DNA of 64,000 nt, taken from the NCBI RefSeq assembly GCF_013280595.1, contig NZ_JAAATY010000009.1:124001-188000 (forward strand), read 5' to 3'. Below, piece after piece: positions 7,391 through 18,468 of this stretch. Below the pieces are notes generated by a model. It searched no databases, was not told the DNA's origin, and saw only the letters and a program-made list of their open reading frames with translations. Origin of the DNA: Kibdelosporangium persicum. Its GTDB lineage: Bacteria; Actinomycetota; Actinomycetes; Mycobacteriales; Pseudonocardiaceae. The stretch's first letter is position 1. Each line of letters opens with the position of its first letter. Both the position numbers and the translations under genes were made by a program.

Positions 7391-9489
7391 TGTGCCTCCA
7401 CTGGCGTCCGTTCAGGTTCGTCGAGCCCGAGCTTGCGGGCCGGGATCGCGCCACGCACCGCCGTCCGGACGCGTTGCGCGGTGGCTTCGTCATCGTCGTC
7501 CGAGTCGACAACGACATAGCGGTCCGGGTCGGACGACGCCATCTCCGTCAACAGGTCCTGGACCCGCCAATGGTGGTCGTTGGACTGGTACGTCATCGCC
7601 GGCAAGGTCGCCGGATCGCGGTCGAGCAGCACGGTCAGGTCCGGCCGCAGCTTGGCGGTCGCCCAGTCCGTCAGCCCTTCCATCTCCTCCGGGTCGAGCC
7701 CGGCCAGGGCGGACAGGTGCGCGAACGGGCTGTCGACGAACCGCTCCATCACCACGATCGCGCCACGGTCCAGCGCCGGACGGATCTCGCGCTCCACGAT
7801 GTCGGCCCGGACGGCCGCTGCGACCAGCGCGTGGGCTCGTGCACCGGTCAGTTCGGCACCGGCGAGCACGGCACGCAGCCGGCTGTCGTTGAGCGTCGGG
7901 TCGGTGGCCAGCATGATCTCGCGGTTTCCGGACTGCCGGAGCCAGTCGGTCAGCAGGCGCGACTGGGCCGCCGTGTCCTGGGCCGTGTCGCCTTCCACGG
8001 CGATCAGCAGCCCGGTCGACCGCCTGGGCTTGCCGCGGATCGCGGCCTTCAGGTCGGCCAGGATCGTCTCGGTGCGGCGGTCGTCCATCTGCCGGTACGC
8101 GATCACGCCGACCAGCGCGGCGATCAGGCCCGCGCCGAACAGCACCGGTCTGGTGCCGTCCACGACGACCGGACTGCCGAAGATCTCCATGGTGCGCGGC
8201 CGGACCAGGCCGATCAGCAGCGGCACGGTGATCATCGACAGCGCCAGGATGATCTTCATCAGCGACTGGTAGATCGCGTTGATCCGGCCGCGGATGGCGT
8301 CCTCGACCTGCGTGCCGATGATCGTGACACCGGTGAGGAACGCGATGCCGGCACACGCGCCGACGAACGTGACCGCGACCAGCGACACCCACAGGTGCGG
8401 CGAGGCCGCGATCGGCAGCAGACCCAGGCCCGCGAGCACGATCGAGATGCCGAACAGCCGGTTGTGCGGAATGCGCTGGGCCATCTTGGTGGCCGACGCC
8501 ATCCCGCTGCCCAGGCCGATGAACAGGGCCGCGAACAGCCAGCCGAACGCCGAGTCACCGCCGAGCAGGCTGGACGAGTACGGCTTGGAACTGCCGACCA
8601 GCGCGCCCGCCGCGGCGAACGCACCTGTCATGCCCACCAGCAGGCCACGGACCAGCCTGGTGCTGCGGATGAACCGCAGTCCGTCGCGCAGCATCGCCCA
8701 CAGGCCGGTCTTGTCCTGCGGCGCCTCGCTGGGTCCAGCCGGGCTGGTCTCGGCCGGCTTGACCGGGGCCACGGCGCGGATGGACAGTTCCGGGACCCTG
8801 GTCGCCACGATCACCGCGGACGTCAGGTAGAACAGGCCGTTGATCATCACGATGATCGTGGCCAACTGCATGCCGGTGTCGTCCAGCCGGACGTGGAACA
8901 CCTGCGAGGAGACGCCGGTGATCAGCGCGTACAGCCCGGCGCCTGCGATCACCGAGATGCCCCAGGTCATCACCAGCGCGAGCTGGTTGGCCGTCTCCAC
9001 CTGGTCCTTGCGCCGCAGCAGGTTCGGCACGGCCGCGTCCTTGGACGGGATCCACAGCAGCTGGCAGCAGCCGACCAGGAAGTTGGCGATGAGCAGCCAG
9101 ACCGGCGTGCCGACGAGGGCGATGGAGATCAGCAGGCCGCCGCGCATGACGTCGCAGACGACCATCACCTTGCGCCGGTCGAACCTGTCCGCCAGCAGCC
9201 CGCCGAACGGCGCGAACAGCAACCCTGGCAGCAGCTGGGTCAGCACGACGCCCGCGAACGCGTAGTTCTGGAACGCGTAGTCGTTGGTGAGTTTGGTGAT
9301 CAGACCGGTCAGCGCGAGCAGTGACAGCCAGTCGCCGGTGCTGCAGATGAAGCTGACGCCCCAGAGCCTGCGGAACGGCCGGATGGCCAGCACGCTGCGG
9401 ATGCGGTGCGCCAGGGACGCGTCAGAACGGACCGGGTGCATGTCCCCGGCCCGTGCAGTCTGGTCCCCGCCTACGCTGATACGACCCAC
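7387..9489 (-). CDS. MFS transporter fused to a degenerate dTMP-kinase-like domain
   Basis: A 700-residue protein. Residues ~30-465 form a 12-helix major facilitator (FGGLLADRFDRRKVMV loop motif). Residues ~490-690 resemble thymidylate kinase, with the family helices and MERFVDSPFAHLSAL where active enzymes have DRYxxSSxAYQ. The nucleotide loop reads AVEGDTAQDTAAQ instead of EGxDGxGKTTQ, so the glycines and the lysine are gone and kinase activity is doubtful. Fused MFS-Tmk proteins are known in actinobacteria. A separate functional tmk would be expected elsewhere in the genome. It overlaps holB by 4 bp. The first possible start is taken; the ATG 16 codons further in is equally plausible. Confidence 0.88.
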   Translation of the reverse strand: MGRISVGGDQTARAGDMHPVRSDASLAHRIRSVLAIRPFRRLWGVSFICSTGDWLSLLALTGLITKLTNDYAFQNYAFAGVVLTQLLPGLLFAPFGGLLADRFDRRKVMVVCDVMRGGLLISIALVGTPVWLLIANFLVGCCQLLWIPSKDAAVPNLLRRKDQVETANQLALVMTWGISVIAGAGLYALITGVSSQVFHVRLDDTGMQLATIIVMINGLFYLTSAVIVATRVPELSIRAVAPVKPAETSPAGPSEAPQDKTGLWAMLRDGLRFIRSTRLVRGLLVGMTGAFAAAGALVGSSKPYSSSLLGGDSAFGWLFAALFIGLGSGMASATKMAQRIPHNRLFGISIVLAGLGLLPIAASPHLWVSLVAVTFVGACAGIAFLTGVTIIGTQVEDAIRGRINAIYQSLMKIILALSMITVPLLIGLVRPRTMEIFGSPVVVDGTRPVLFGAGLIAALVGVIAYRQMDDRRTETILADLKAAIRGKPRRSTGLLIAVEGDTAQDTAAQSRLLTDWLRQSGNREIMLATDPTLNDSRLRAVLAGAELTGARAHALVAAAVRADIVEREIRPALDRGAIVVMERFVDSPFAHLSALAGLDPEEMEGLTDWATAKLRPDLTVLLDRDPATLPAMTYQSNDHHWRVQDLLTEMASSDPDRYVVVDSDDDDEATAQRVRTAVRGAIPARKLGLDEPERTPVEAQ

Positions 9490-9522
9490 CTCATTCCGGC
9501 ACCAGCGTAGCTTCAGCCGAAG

Positions 9523-9996
9523 TCAGCCGAAGAGCTGGCTGAAGGTGTGCACCAGGCTGGTGATCACGAAGTACAGGATCACGACTGTGACCAGCACGAT
9601 CACCATGACGACGGCCATTCCGCTGCCCATGCCGGCCGGTTTGCGCCGGATGGGCGGTCTGTGGATTCGTTCCTTGGTCGCACGCAGCCGACGGGCCACG
9701 GCGGCGGCCGCCGGCCACTGCCTGAGCGGGCTCACTTTGCCCGGTTCCTCGGCCTCGGGCGCGGGTGGCGGCGGGGGTTCTTCCGGGGCGGGGAACTGTT
9801 CCTCCAGGAGGGCGAGGTCCACGGCCTCCCGCAGGTCGTCGGGATTCGGCGGCCTGGGCACGACCAGCCGGAACTCCTCGCGCCGCTGAATCGGCAGATT
9901 CGCGCCGGTGACGAGGCCGGAAAGCGGGTCGGACAGTAACGGTGGTGGTGCGGGCTCGTAGGTGCCGTCGACCCCGGTCACTGAGTTGTCTGCCAC
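9523..9996 (-). CDS. Tail-anchored membrane protein of unknown function
   Basis: A 157-residue protein with a disordered, acidic and proline-rich N-terminal half (PAPEEPPPPPAPEAEEP), a basic stretch and a single C-terminal membrane helix (GMAVVMVIVLVTVVILYFVI). GTG at 9996 is chosen because GGAGGG lies about 8 nt upstream; a TTG seven codons earlier is possible. It precedes the MFS-kinase fusion on the same strand. Its promoter region carries a cluster of DnaA-box-like nonamers. I do not recognise the family. Confidence 0.7.
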   Translation of the reverse strand: MADNSVTGVDGTYEPAPPPLLSDPLSGLVTGANLPIQRREEFRLVVPRPPNPDDLREAVDLALLEEQFPAPEEPPPPPAPEAEEPGKVSPLRQWPAAAAVARRLRATKERIHRPPIRRKPAGMGSGMAVVMVIVLVTVVILYFVITSLVHTFSQLFG

Positions 9997-10092
9997 TCGG
10001 TCACCCTCCGCTGTCAAGGCCCCCCATCAGGGTAACCCGGCAGAGGCTCGCTTCTCGTCCGGCAAACGTGGGATGGCTCCCACCCCGCAGAG

Positions 10093-10444
10093 TTATCCAC
10101 AGCGCAGCCAAGCTGTTGACCTGCGCAAACGTCGAGTTGTCCAAGTATCATCCCAAGCCCTGTGGATAACATGTGCGCCGGTAGTTCGGGATGTCGGTGG
10201 TCACAGGTAGCGTGGACATCGGGGGCTGCTCAGCCGGAACACCTTGCGTGGCAAGGATTTCAGGGGTGCGACCGGCGATGGCGGCACGGGCGCGGCCTCC
10301 GGCCCCCGGTGTCCAGCGTAGTGGGTGGCACCGACCGCGATGGTTGGCCGACGGCTGGTTATCCACAGGATTTTTCGGCTTTGACCTGCTGAGACCGCAG
10401 GCACTTCATGATCCACAGGCACCTGTGGACAACTTTGTGGACAC
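10093..10444. promoter_or_regulatory. Cluster of DnaA-box-like nonamers
   Basis: Perfect TTATCCACA occurs at 10093-10101, 10161-10169 (minus) and 10359-10367. TGATCCACA is at 10409-10417, TTGTCCACA (minus) at 10424-10432 and GTGTCCACA (minus) at 10436-10444. Six near-consensus sites lie in about 350 bp of non-coding DNA between a membrane-protein gene and topA. DnaA could titrate here or regulate the downstream gene; neither is shown by sequence alone. The gap 9997-10529 holds only this cluster and the hairpin repeat. Confidence 0.55.
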
Positions 10445-10467
10445 CCCCAGGCCCAGGCCCCCAGGCC

Positions 10468-10517
10468 CCCTCGTGAGTGTTTATCGGTGTTCTAACCCTG
10501 ATAAACACTCACGAGGG
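10468..10517. repeat. Dispersed palindromic hairpin repeat, copy 1
   Basis: Arms CCCTCGTGAGTGTTTATC (10468-10485) and its exact complement (10500-10517) flank the loop GGTGTTCTAACCCT. The copy lies 12 bp past the stop codon of topA. It is the best-preserved of five copies in the window and probably serves as its terminator. Confidence 0.9.
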
Positions 10518-10529
10518 TGACCAGGCAGG

Positions 10530-13340
<2,811 letters not shown>

Positions 13341-13659
13341 GCTTTCCTGCCCTCTGTCCCGCCTGTCGAGATGCCCGACTTCGAGCATCAGCCCGTCAGT
13401 GTGCACTGCCCAGTGCCGTAACCCGTAGCGGAGGTGGCCCGGGGCACACCGGTGAACGGCGTTAGGTCCGGGTTACCGCCGACGACCCTCTCTAACTCGC
13501 CGAGAGCATCGGGCTCGTTACCGAAGCGTGTCCCGTCGCACGTGAGCCCCGATCCGGCACGGTCTACGGGCAATCCACTACTAGCACGACGACCCGTTCG
13601 CGTGCATCACCGATAGCGACCCTACGCGCGCGAGGGAAATTCACCCGGATGGACGAATC
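13341..13659. other. Non-coding stretch upstream of topA
   Basis: About 320 bp containing the topA promoter region. I see no convincing gene, RNA or repeat here; supercoiling-sensitive promoters are usual before topA but no element can be assigned. Confidence 0.5.
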
Positions 13660-14226
13660 CTAGCCCGGCCAGTACGGTTCAGCGGCAGGCGAGGGCACTC
13701 TGCCGACCAGTTCCACCAGGCGGCCGATCCGGCGTCGCCCGGTCAGCCGAAGGCCGGGTCCGCCTCCCCGCACGCCGAGCAGCCCGGCCGGCAGCCCGAT
13801 CCGGGTGACGGCCTGGACCAGCGGCTCGTGGGTCTCCGGTGCCTCCGGATCCAGCCCGAGCAGGTAGCCGTTCTCGACCCAGCGACCGGCGGCGAGCGCC
13901 CATAACCGCAGGGCGGCGCCGTCCAGCGCGAGCCCGACCGGCACGGCTTTGGCCGCGCCGCGGGTCCACGCGCCGGCCAGGCCGATCAGATCGGTCCGGA
14001 AAGCGGTCCTGACCAGCGGGTGCTCCTCGTCGGACACCCCCACCTCAGGATCGATGCCGCGCTCGGCGAAGGCCTCGGCCAACGCGTCACGGCGCCATGC
14101 TTCGTCGACCACCACCGAGAGCCGCGCGGCGCGCCGCGCGAAGTGCGCGACCTGCCCTGACGCGCACAGCAGCCCAGCCAGGTCGGCCACCCCTGGCTGC
14201 AGCGCCTCGGCGGAGAAGAACGACAT
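13660..14226 (-). CDS. Conserved actinobacterial hypothetical protein
   Basis: A 188-residue soluble protein, rich in Ala, Gly, Leu and Arg, with no recognised motif. Visible features are a predicted Rossmann-like alternation (RLSVVVDEAWRRDALAEAFAERG) and a C-terminal GRRRIGRLVELVGRVP segment. Proteins of this size occur between topA and the pyrophosphatase gene in other actinomycetes, so it is probably a genuine conserved gene. ATG at 14226 has a GGGG-containing upstream; a GTG three codons earlier lacks any ribosome site. Confidence 0.7.
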   Translation of the reverse strand: MSFFSAEALQPGVADLAGLLCASGQVAHFARRAARLSVVVDEAWRRDALAEAFAERGIDPEVGVSDEEHPLVRTAFRTDLIGLAGAWTRGAAKAVPVGLALDGAALRLWALAAGRWVENGYLLGLDPEAPETHEPLVQAVTRIGLPAGLLGVRGGGPGLRLTGRRRIGRLVELVGRVPSPAAEPYWPG

Positions 14227-14275
14227 CTGCCCCACGAGTAACAGAGTAGAACATATGTTCCACTCTCGCGAGACG

Positions 14276-14983
14276 TCAGAGCGTCGGGTACGTCGGCTCG
14301 GGTGGCGGGGACGGCCAGGTCGAGGTAGATCCCGAGCTCGGCGGAGGCGTGCTCGGGCTTGTCGGAAACTCGTCAGGATACGACGGATAAGACGGTGTGG
14401 GCGGCAGAGCCGACCTGCTCGCCCGCAGGCGGGTGATCTCCGTGCACGTGTCCGCGCTGCGAGCGGCCGCCTGCAGCTCCGGGAACCGTGAGCCCATCCC
14501 CTCCAGCGGGTTCACCGGCGTCCTGAGGCTCTGCAGGTCGCCTGCGACGCCCTGGAGCGCCGCTGTGGCCGCCGCGCGGTCGCTCAGGTTGACGTTCCGC
14601 AGCCTGCCCAACGCGCCTTCCACGATGCTCCGCCGCGTCTCCAGCAGCGACATCAGGCTCTGCACGGCCTCGTCGCCGCCCGCCACGGGCGACTGACCGA
14701 CCTCCCTGAGCTTGCCGAGGGCGTCGTTGATCCGGGCCGACAAGGCGTCCAGCGACTTGGTCAGCGACGACACCGCGGCGTCCGGGCTGGTCGAGTCCAC
14801 CTCGAACTTCGCCGGAACGCTGTCGTACTCCAGGATTACGCCGCACAGCCGGTCGGCCCAGCCGACCGCGGCGGTGACGGCGGCAGTGGTGGTGGCCGGT
14901 CCCGGCCGGGCCGACGAACTCGCCGGGACCTGGCATCCGGCGACAAGCACCGAAGCGGTCAGCGCCATGACGGCACGTCGCAC
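14276..14983 (-). CDS. Putative lipoprotein, paralog of the gene before it
   Basis: A 235-residue protein with a lipoprotein signal peptide starting at GTG (RRAVMALTASVLVAGC, lipobox LVAGC). A helical domain with two conserved cysteines follows (DRLCGVILEY; SADTCTEITRL), then a Pro/Ser/Thr-rich C-terminal tail ending near TYPTL. It resembles the upstream lipoprotein in layout: a W-x-D-x-L-C-G motif after a linker, then amphipathic helices. The GTG start is 2 bp after the upstream stop, so the two are co-translated. Function unknown; probably attached to the outer face of the cell membrane. Confidence 0.75.
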   Translation of the reverse strand: MRRAVMALTASVLVAGCQVPASSSARPGPATTTAAVTAAVGWADRLCGVILEYDSVPAKFEVDSTSPDAAVSSLTKSLDALSARINDALGKLREVGQSPVAGGDEAVQSLMSLLETRRSIVEGALGRLRNVNLSDRAAATAALQGVAGDLQSLRTPVNPLEGMGSRFPELQAAARSADTCTEITRLRASRSALPPTPSYPSYPDEFPTSPSTPPPSSGSTSTWPSPPPEPTYPTL

Positions 14984-14985
14984 GC

Positions 14986-15642
14986 TCAGCTGCCGCTCGG
15001 GATGTCCTTGCATCGTGGTGCCTTCGTCATCGCGTCCCGCACTTCGGCGGTGTCGTTGTCCTTGAACGGGTCGACCATCTTGGCCGTCTCGTCACCGAGG
15101 CTCTGCATCACCTGCGCGGCCGCGTCCTGGTCGCCAGCGCGGATCTTGGCCGCGGCTTCCTTCAGCGCGTTCTGCGAGGTGGTGTACGAGCTGATGATCT
15201 TGTTCTTGACGTCGTCGCCGCCCTTGACCGGAGCGGGCTCCAACTGCTTGAGCCGGTCGACCGTGCCGCCGAGACCGCCGGCCAGGTTGTCGATGAACTG
15301 CCCGAGCTTGGCCTGCATCTGTGCCTGGTCGGTGGCGTTGGCCAGGTCGCCCATCCGGCCGGCGAGCGACTTGGTGAAGTCACTGATCGGGCCGCACAGG
15401 TTGTCCACCCATTTGACCGGATCGCCGTTGCTGGGCGCCGGTGGGGCAGGCGGCGGCGTCGATTCGCCGCCACCACCGGTGCCGCCGCCGTCCGCGGGCG
15501 GCTGACCCGGCTGCTGGTTGCCGCTGGTGCCTTGTTGAGCTGCGGCGTTCGGCGGGTTCTCGCCGTCGCTGCTGGAGCACCCGGCAAGGGCCAGCGTGGC
15601 CCCCAGGGTCGCGGCCGCGATGAACGTCAGGCGACGACTCAT
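14986..15642 (-). CDS. Putative lipoprotein
   Basis: A 218-residue protein with a clear lipoprotein signal (SRRLTFIAAATLGATLALAGC), a disordered Gly/Pro/Gln linker, and a helical domain beginning WVDNLCGPISDF and ending RCKDIPSGS. ATG at 15642 has GGAGAG 6 nt upstream; a frame extension of ten codons lacks support. It is followed directly by a related lipoprotein gene, so the pair is a local duplication. Cys residues at the start and end of the domain may form a disulfide. No known function. Confidence 0.78.
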   Translation of the reverse strand: MSRRLTFIAAATLGATLALAGCSSSDGENPPNAAAQQGTSGNQQPGQPPADGGGTGGGGESTPPPAPPAPSNGDPVKWVDNLCGPISDFTKSLAGRMGDLANATDQAQMQAKLGQFIDNLAGGLGGTVDRLKQLEPAPVKGGDDVKNKIISSYTTSQNALKEAAAKIRAGDQDAAAQVMQSLGDETAKMVDPFKDNDTAEVRDAMTKAPRCKDIPSGS

Positions 15643-15709
15643 GAACTCTCCTGGCCTCGGGGACACGGGCAAGCGCGACGGTACCCGCGCCCGGGTTTGG
15701 GCAGAGTGA

Positions 15710-15738
15710 GGGCCACCCCGCCAAAGGAAGGGTGGCCC
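15710..15738 (-). terminator. Hairpin after hppA
   Basis: GGGCCACCC (15710-15718) pairs with GGGTGGCCC (15730-15738), 21 bp after the hppA stop and before the lipoprotein genes. It probably ends the hppA transcript; there is no strong T-run. Confidence 0.6.
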
Positions 15739-15759
15739 CGCACTGCTGCCGGAGGTCGA

Positions 15760-18027
15760 TCAGGCGTTGTTGACCTGTTCGGCCGGGCTGTCCGCGATCG
15801 CACTGCCGCGACGCTTGGACACGATCACCGCCGCGGCGATGATGGCCACCGCGACCAGGGCGATCACGATCCGCAGCGCCGTGTCGCCATCGATGTAGAA
15901 CGTCACGACCGCGGGCGCGACCAGCACCGAGACCAGGTTCATCACCTTGATCAGCGGGTTGATCGCCGGACCGGCGGTGTCCTTGAACGGGTCGCCCACG
16001 GTGTCACCGATGACCGTGGCCTCGTGCGCAGGCGAGCCCTTGCCGCCGTGGTTGCCGTCCTCGACGAGCTTCTTGGCGTTGTCCCACGCGCCACCGGAGT
16101 TGGCCAGGAACACCGCCATCAGCGTGCCGGTCGCGATCGCGCCGCCGAGGTACCCGGCGAGCGACTCGACGCCGAGACCGAAGCCGACGGCGATCGGCGC
16201 GAACACGGCCAGCAGACCCGGCGTCATGAGCTCACGCAACGAGTCCCTCGTGCAGATGTCCACAACACGGCCGTACTCGGGACGAACCGAGCCGTCCATG
16301 ATGCCGGGGTTGTCGTGGAACTGGCGCCGTACCTCGTACACGACCGCCCCCGCGGCACGGGACACGGCGTTGACGGCCAGACCGGAGAACATGAACACCA
16401 CAGCGGCGCCGATCAGCACACCGACGAGAGTGTTCGGGCTGACCAGGTTCGCGACGAAGTCCGTCGTCGCACCAGCCGCGTCGCGAATCGCCTCGCTGTA
16501 CGAGCCGAACAGCGCCGTCGCGGCGAGCACGGCGGTCGCGATCGCGATGCCCTTGGTGATCGCCTTGGTGGTGTTGCCGACCGCGTCCAGCTCGGTCAGG
16601 ATCTGCGCGCCTTCGCCGTGCACGTCACCGGACATCTCGGCGATGCCCTGGGCGTTGTCGCTCACCGGACCGAAGGTGTCCATCGCGACGATGACACCGA
16701 CGGTGGTCAGCAGACCACAACCGGCCAGAGCAATCGCGAACAGCGCCACCGTGACGTCACCGGACAGCAGGAACGCGCCGTAGACAGCACCGCCGATCAC
16801 GATCGCGGTGTAGACCGCGGACTCGAAACCGACCGAGATACCGGACAGGATCACCGTCGCCGCACCGGTTTCCGACGTCTCACCGACGTGCTTGACCGGC
16901 TTGTGCTCGGTGCCGGTGTAGTAGCCGGTCAGCCAGAGGATGATGCCGGCCAGCACGATGCCGATGATCACCGCGACGGCGGCGATCAGGCCCGGGTTTC
17001 CGCCCAGCGCCACGTTCTTCGCGCCCTCGAGCCCCGCGAACGAGGTCGGCAGGAACGCGAACGCGGCGACGGTGCACAGCACCAGGGAGATCAGCGCGGA
17101 GATGTAGAAGGAGCGGTTGATCGCGCTCAGGCCGTTCTCGCCGGGACGGGCCTTGGTGATGAACACACCGATCACGGCGGTGATCACACCGATGGCCGGG
17201 ACGATCAGCGGGAACAGCAGGCCCTGGGTGCCGAACGCGGCACTACCGAGGATCAGCGCGGCAACCAGGGTCACGGCGTAGGACTCGAAGAGGTCGGCGG
17301 CCATACCGGCGCAGTCACCGACGTTGTCACCCACGTTGTCGGCGATGGTCGCCGCGTTGCGGGGGTCGTCCTCCGGGATGCCCTGCTCGACCTTGCCGAC
17401 CAGGTCGGCACCGACGTCGGCGGCCTTGGTGAAGATACCGCCACCGACACGCATGAACATCGCGATCAGCGCGGCACCGAAACCGAAGCCCTCCAGCACC
17501 TTCGGCGCCTCACCGGCGTAGACCAGCACCACGAGCGCGGCGCCGAACAGGCCGAGGCCGACGGTGGCCATCCCGACCACACCACCGGTGCGGAACGCGA
17601 TCCGCATCGCCTTCTCGCGACCGCCCTCGTCGTTGGCGGCCGCCGCGACCCGGAGGTTGGCCTGGGTGGACAGCCACATGCCGAGGTAGCCGATGCCGAA
17701 CGAGAAGATCGCACCGGCGAGGAAGAAGATCGAGCGGCCGATCCGCTCGTTCACTGTGTCCGCGGGGAGCGCGAACAGCAGCAGGAACACGATCACGCCG
17801 AAGATCATCAGGGTGTTGCGCTGGCGTTTGAGGTAGGCCGCCGCGCCCTCTTGGACCGCCTTGGCGATGTCCTGCATCTTCGCGGTGCCCTGGCCCGCGG
17901 CCAGCACCTCCCTGAGCAGCACATAACCGACGGCAAGAGCAGCGAGGGCGACCACGGCGACGACAGCGACGATGCTGCGGTCACCACCGGAGAGCGCAGC
18001 CTCCGCAAGGTGGTACTGCCCGGACAT
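15760..18027 (-). CDS. hppA: Membrane-bound proton-pumping pyrophosphatase (K+-independent type)
   Basis: A 755-residue, ~16-helix protein that couples pyrophosphate hydrolysis to proton export across the cell membrane. Substrate motifs are present: DVGADLVGKVE, DNVGDNVGDCAGMAADLFE and GDTVGDPFKDTAGPAINPL. The sequence GNTTKAITKG has lysine where K+-dependent enzymes have alanine, which marks the K+-independent class. ATG at 18027 with AGGAGG at -9 sets the start. The gene is divergent from the helicase gene and followed by a hairpin. It lets the cell recover energy from biosynthetic pyrophosphate. Confidence 0.96.
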   Translation of the reverse strand: MSGQYHLAEAALSGGDRSIVAVVAVVALAALAVGYVLLREVLAAGQGTAKMQDIAKAVQEGAAAYLKRQRNTLMIFGVIVFLLLFALPADTVNERIGRSIFFLAGAIFSFGIGYLGMWLSTQANLRVAAAANDEGGREKAMRIAFRTGGVVGMATVGLGLFGAALVVLVYAGEAPKVLEGFGFGAALIAMFMRVGGGIFTKAADVGADLVGKVEQGIPEDDPRNAATIADNVGDNVGDCAGMAADLFESYAVTLVAALILGSAAFGTQGLLFPLIVPAIGVITAVIGVFITKARPGENGLSAINRSFYISALISLVLCTVAAFAFLPTSFAGLEGAKNVALGGNPGLIAAVAVIIGIVLAGIILWLTGYYTGTEHKPVKHVGETSETGAATVILSGISVGFESAVYTAIVIGGAVYGAFLLSGDVTVALFAIALAGCGLLTTVGVIVAMDTFGPVSDNAQGIAEMSGDVHGEGAQILTELDAVGNTTKAITKGIAIATAVLAATALFGSYSEAIRDAAGATTDFVANLVSPNTLVGVLIGAAVVFMFSGLAVNAVSRAAGAVVYEVRRQFHDNPGIMDGSVRPEYGRVVDICTRDSLRELMTPGLLAVFAPIAVGFGLGVESLAGYLGGAIATGTLMAVFLANSGGAWDNAKKLVEDGNHGGKGSPAHEATVIGDTVGDPFKDTAGPAINPLIKVMNLVSVLVAPAVVTFYIDGDTALRIVIALVAVAIIAAAVIVSKRRGSAIADSPAEQVNNA

Positions 18028-18395
18028 CCATGTCCTCCTGTGACATCTGCCGATTTCTCCCGTCCGCTGACAACCCCGACGGGACGTGCGCGCCACCACA
18101 AGTGGTGGGACGTCGGCGGAGTCTATGTGTAAGGGGAACCGTGTTTGTGAGGCGTCCCCAGCCGTGTACGTTCTGTTATCTTCGTTTTATCGATCTCGGG
18201 ATCGATCAAGAACCGAGGTCAGGTGCCCTGATCGCGCTCTGGCAACAGAAAAGTAGCCTTGGTCACGCCGTCCGCCCACGCGCCCGCGACGCACCGCGAC
18301 CAACGCCGTGAGCAGGCACTATGCGGTGCCAGGCAACCGAATCGGCTTGCGCGGACTGGCCGTTCACGCCGCGCACACGCCCCAAGACCGCGTCC
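18028..18395. other. hppA/helicase divergent intergenic region
   Basis: About 370 bp with the hppA promoter. It contains a small palindrome, ATCGATC-TCGG-GATCGAT (18189-18206), which could bind a regulator. No gene or RNA is apparent; cold-shock genes found here in mycobacteria are absent. Confidence 0.5.
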
Positions 18396-18445
18396 CCCTC
18401 GTGAGTACTTATCAGTGTTCTAACCCTGATAAGTACTCACGAGGG
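18396..18445. repeat. Dispersed palindromic hairpin repeat, copy 2
   Basis: Arms CCCTCGTGAGTACTTATC (18396-18413) and their exact complement (18428-18445) around AGTGTTCTAACCCT. Compared with copy 1, GTGTTT has become GTACTT and the opposite arm has changed to match, so pairing is kept. It lies 24 bp before the helicase start, in its 5' leader rather than after a gene. Confidence 0.9.
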
Positions 18446-18468
18446 AGAGCTGTGCTTAGCTCGGTGGC

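Noticed and set aside
7333-9324. Long plus-strand open frame opposite the MFS-kinase fusion
   Set aside because: It is the antisense shadow of a clear membrane protein gene and has Arg/Gln/His-rich composition typical of reversed high-GC codons.
15532-18132. 866-codon plus-strand frame antisense to hppA and a lipoprotein gene
   Set aside because: Shadow frame; hppA motifs are complete on the minus strand.
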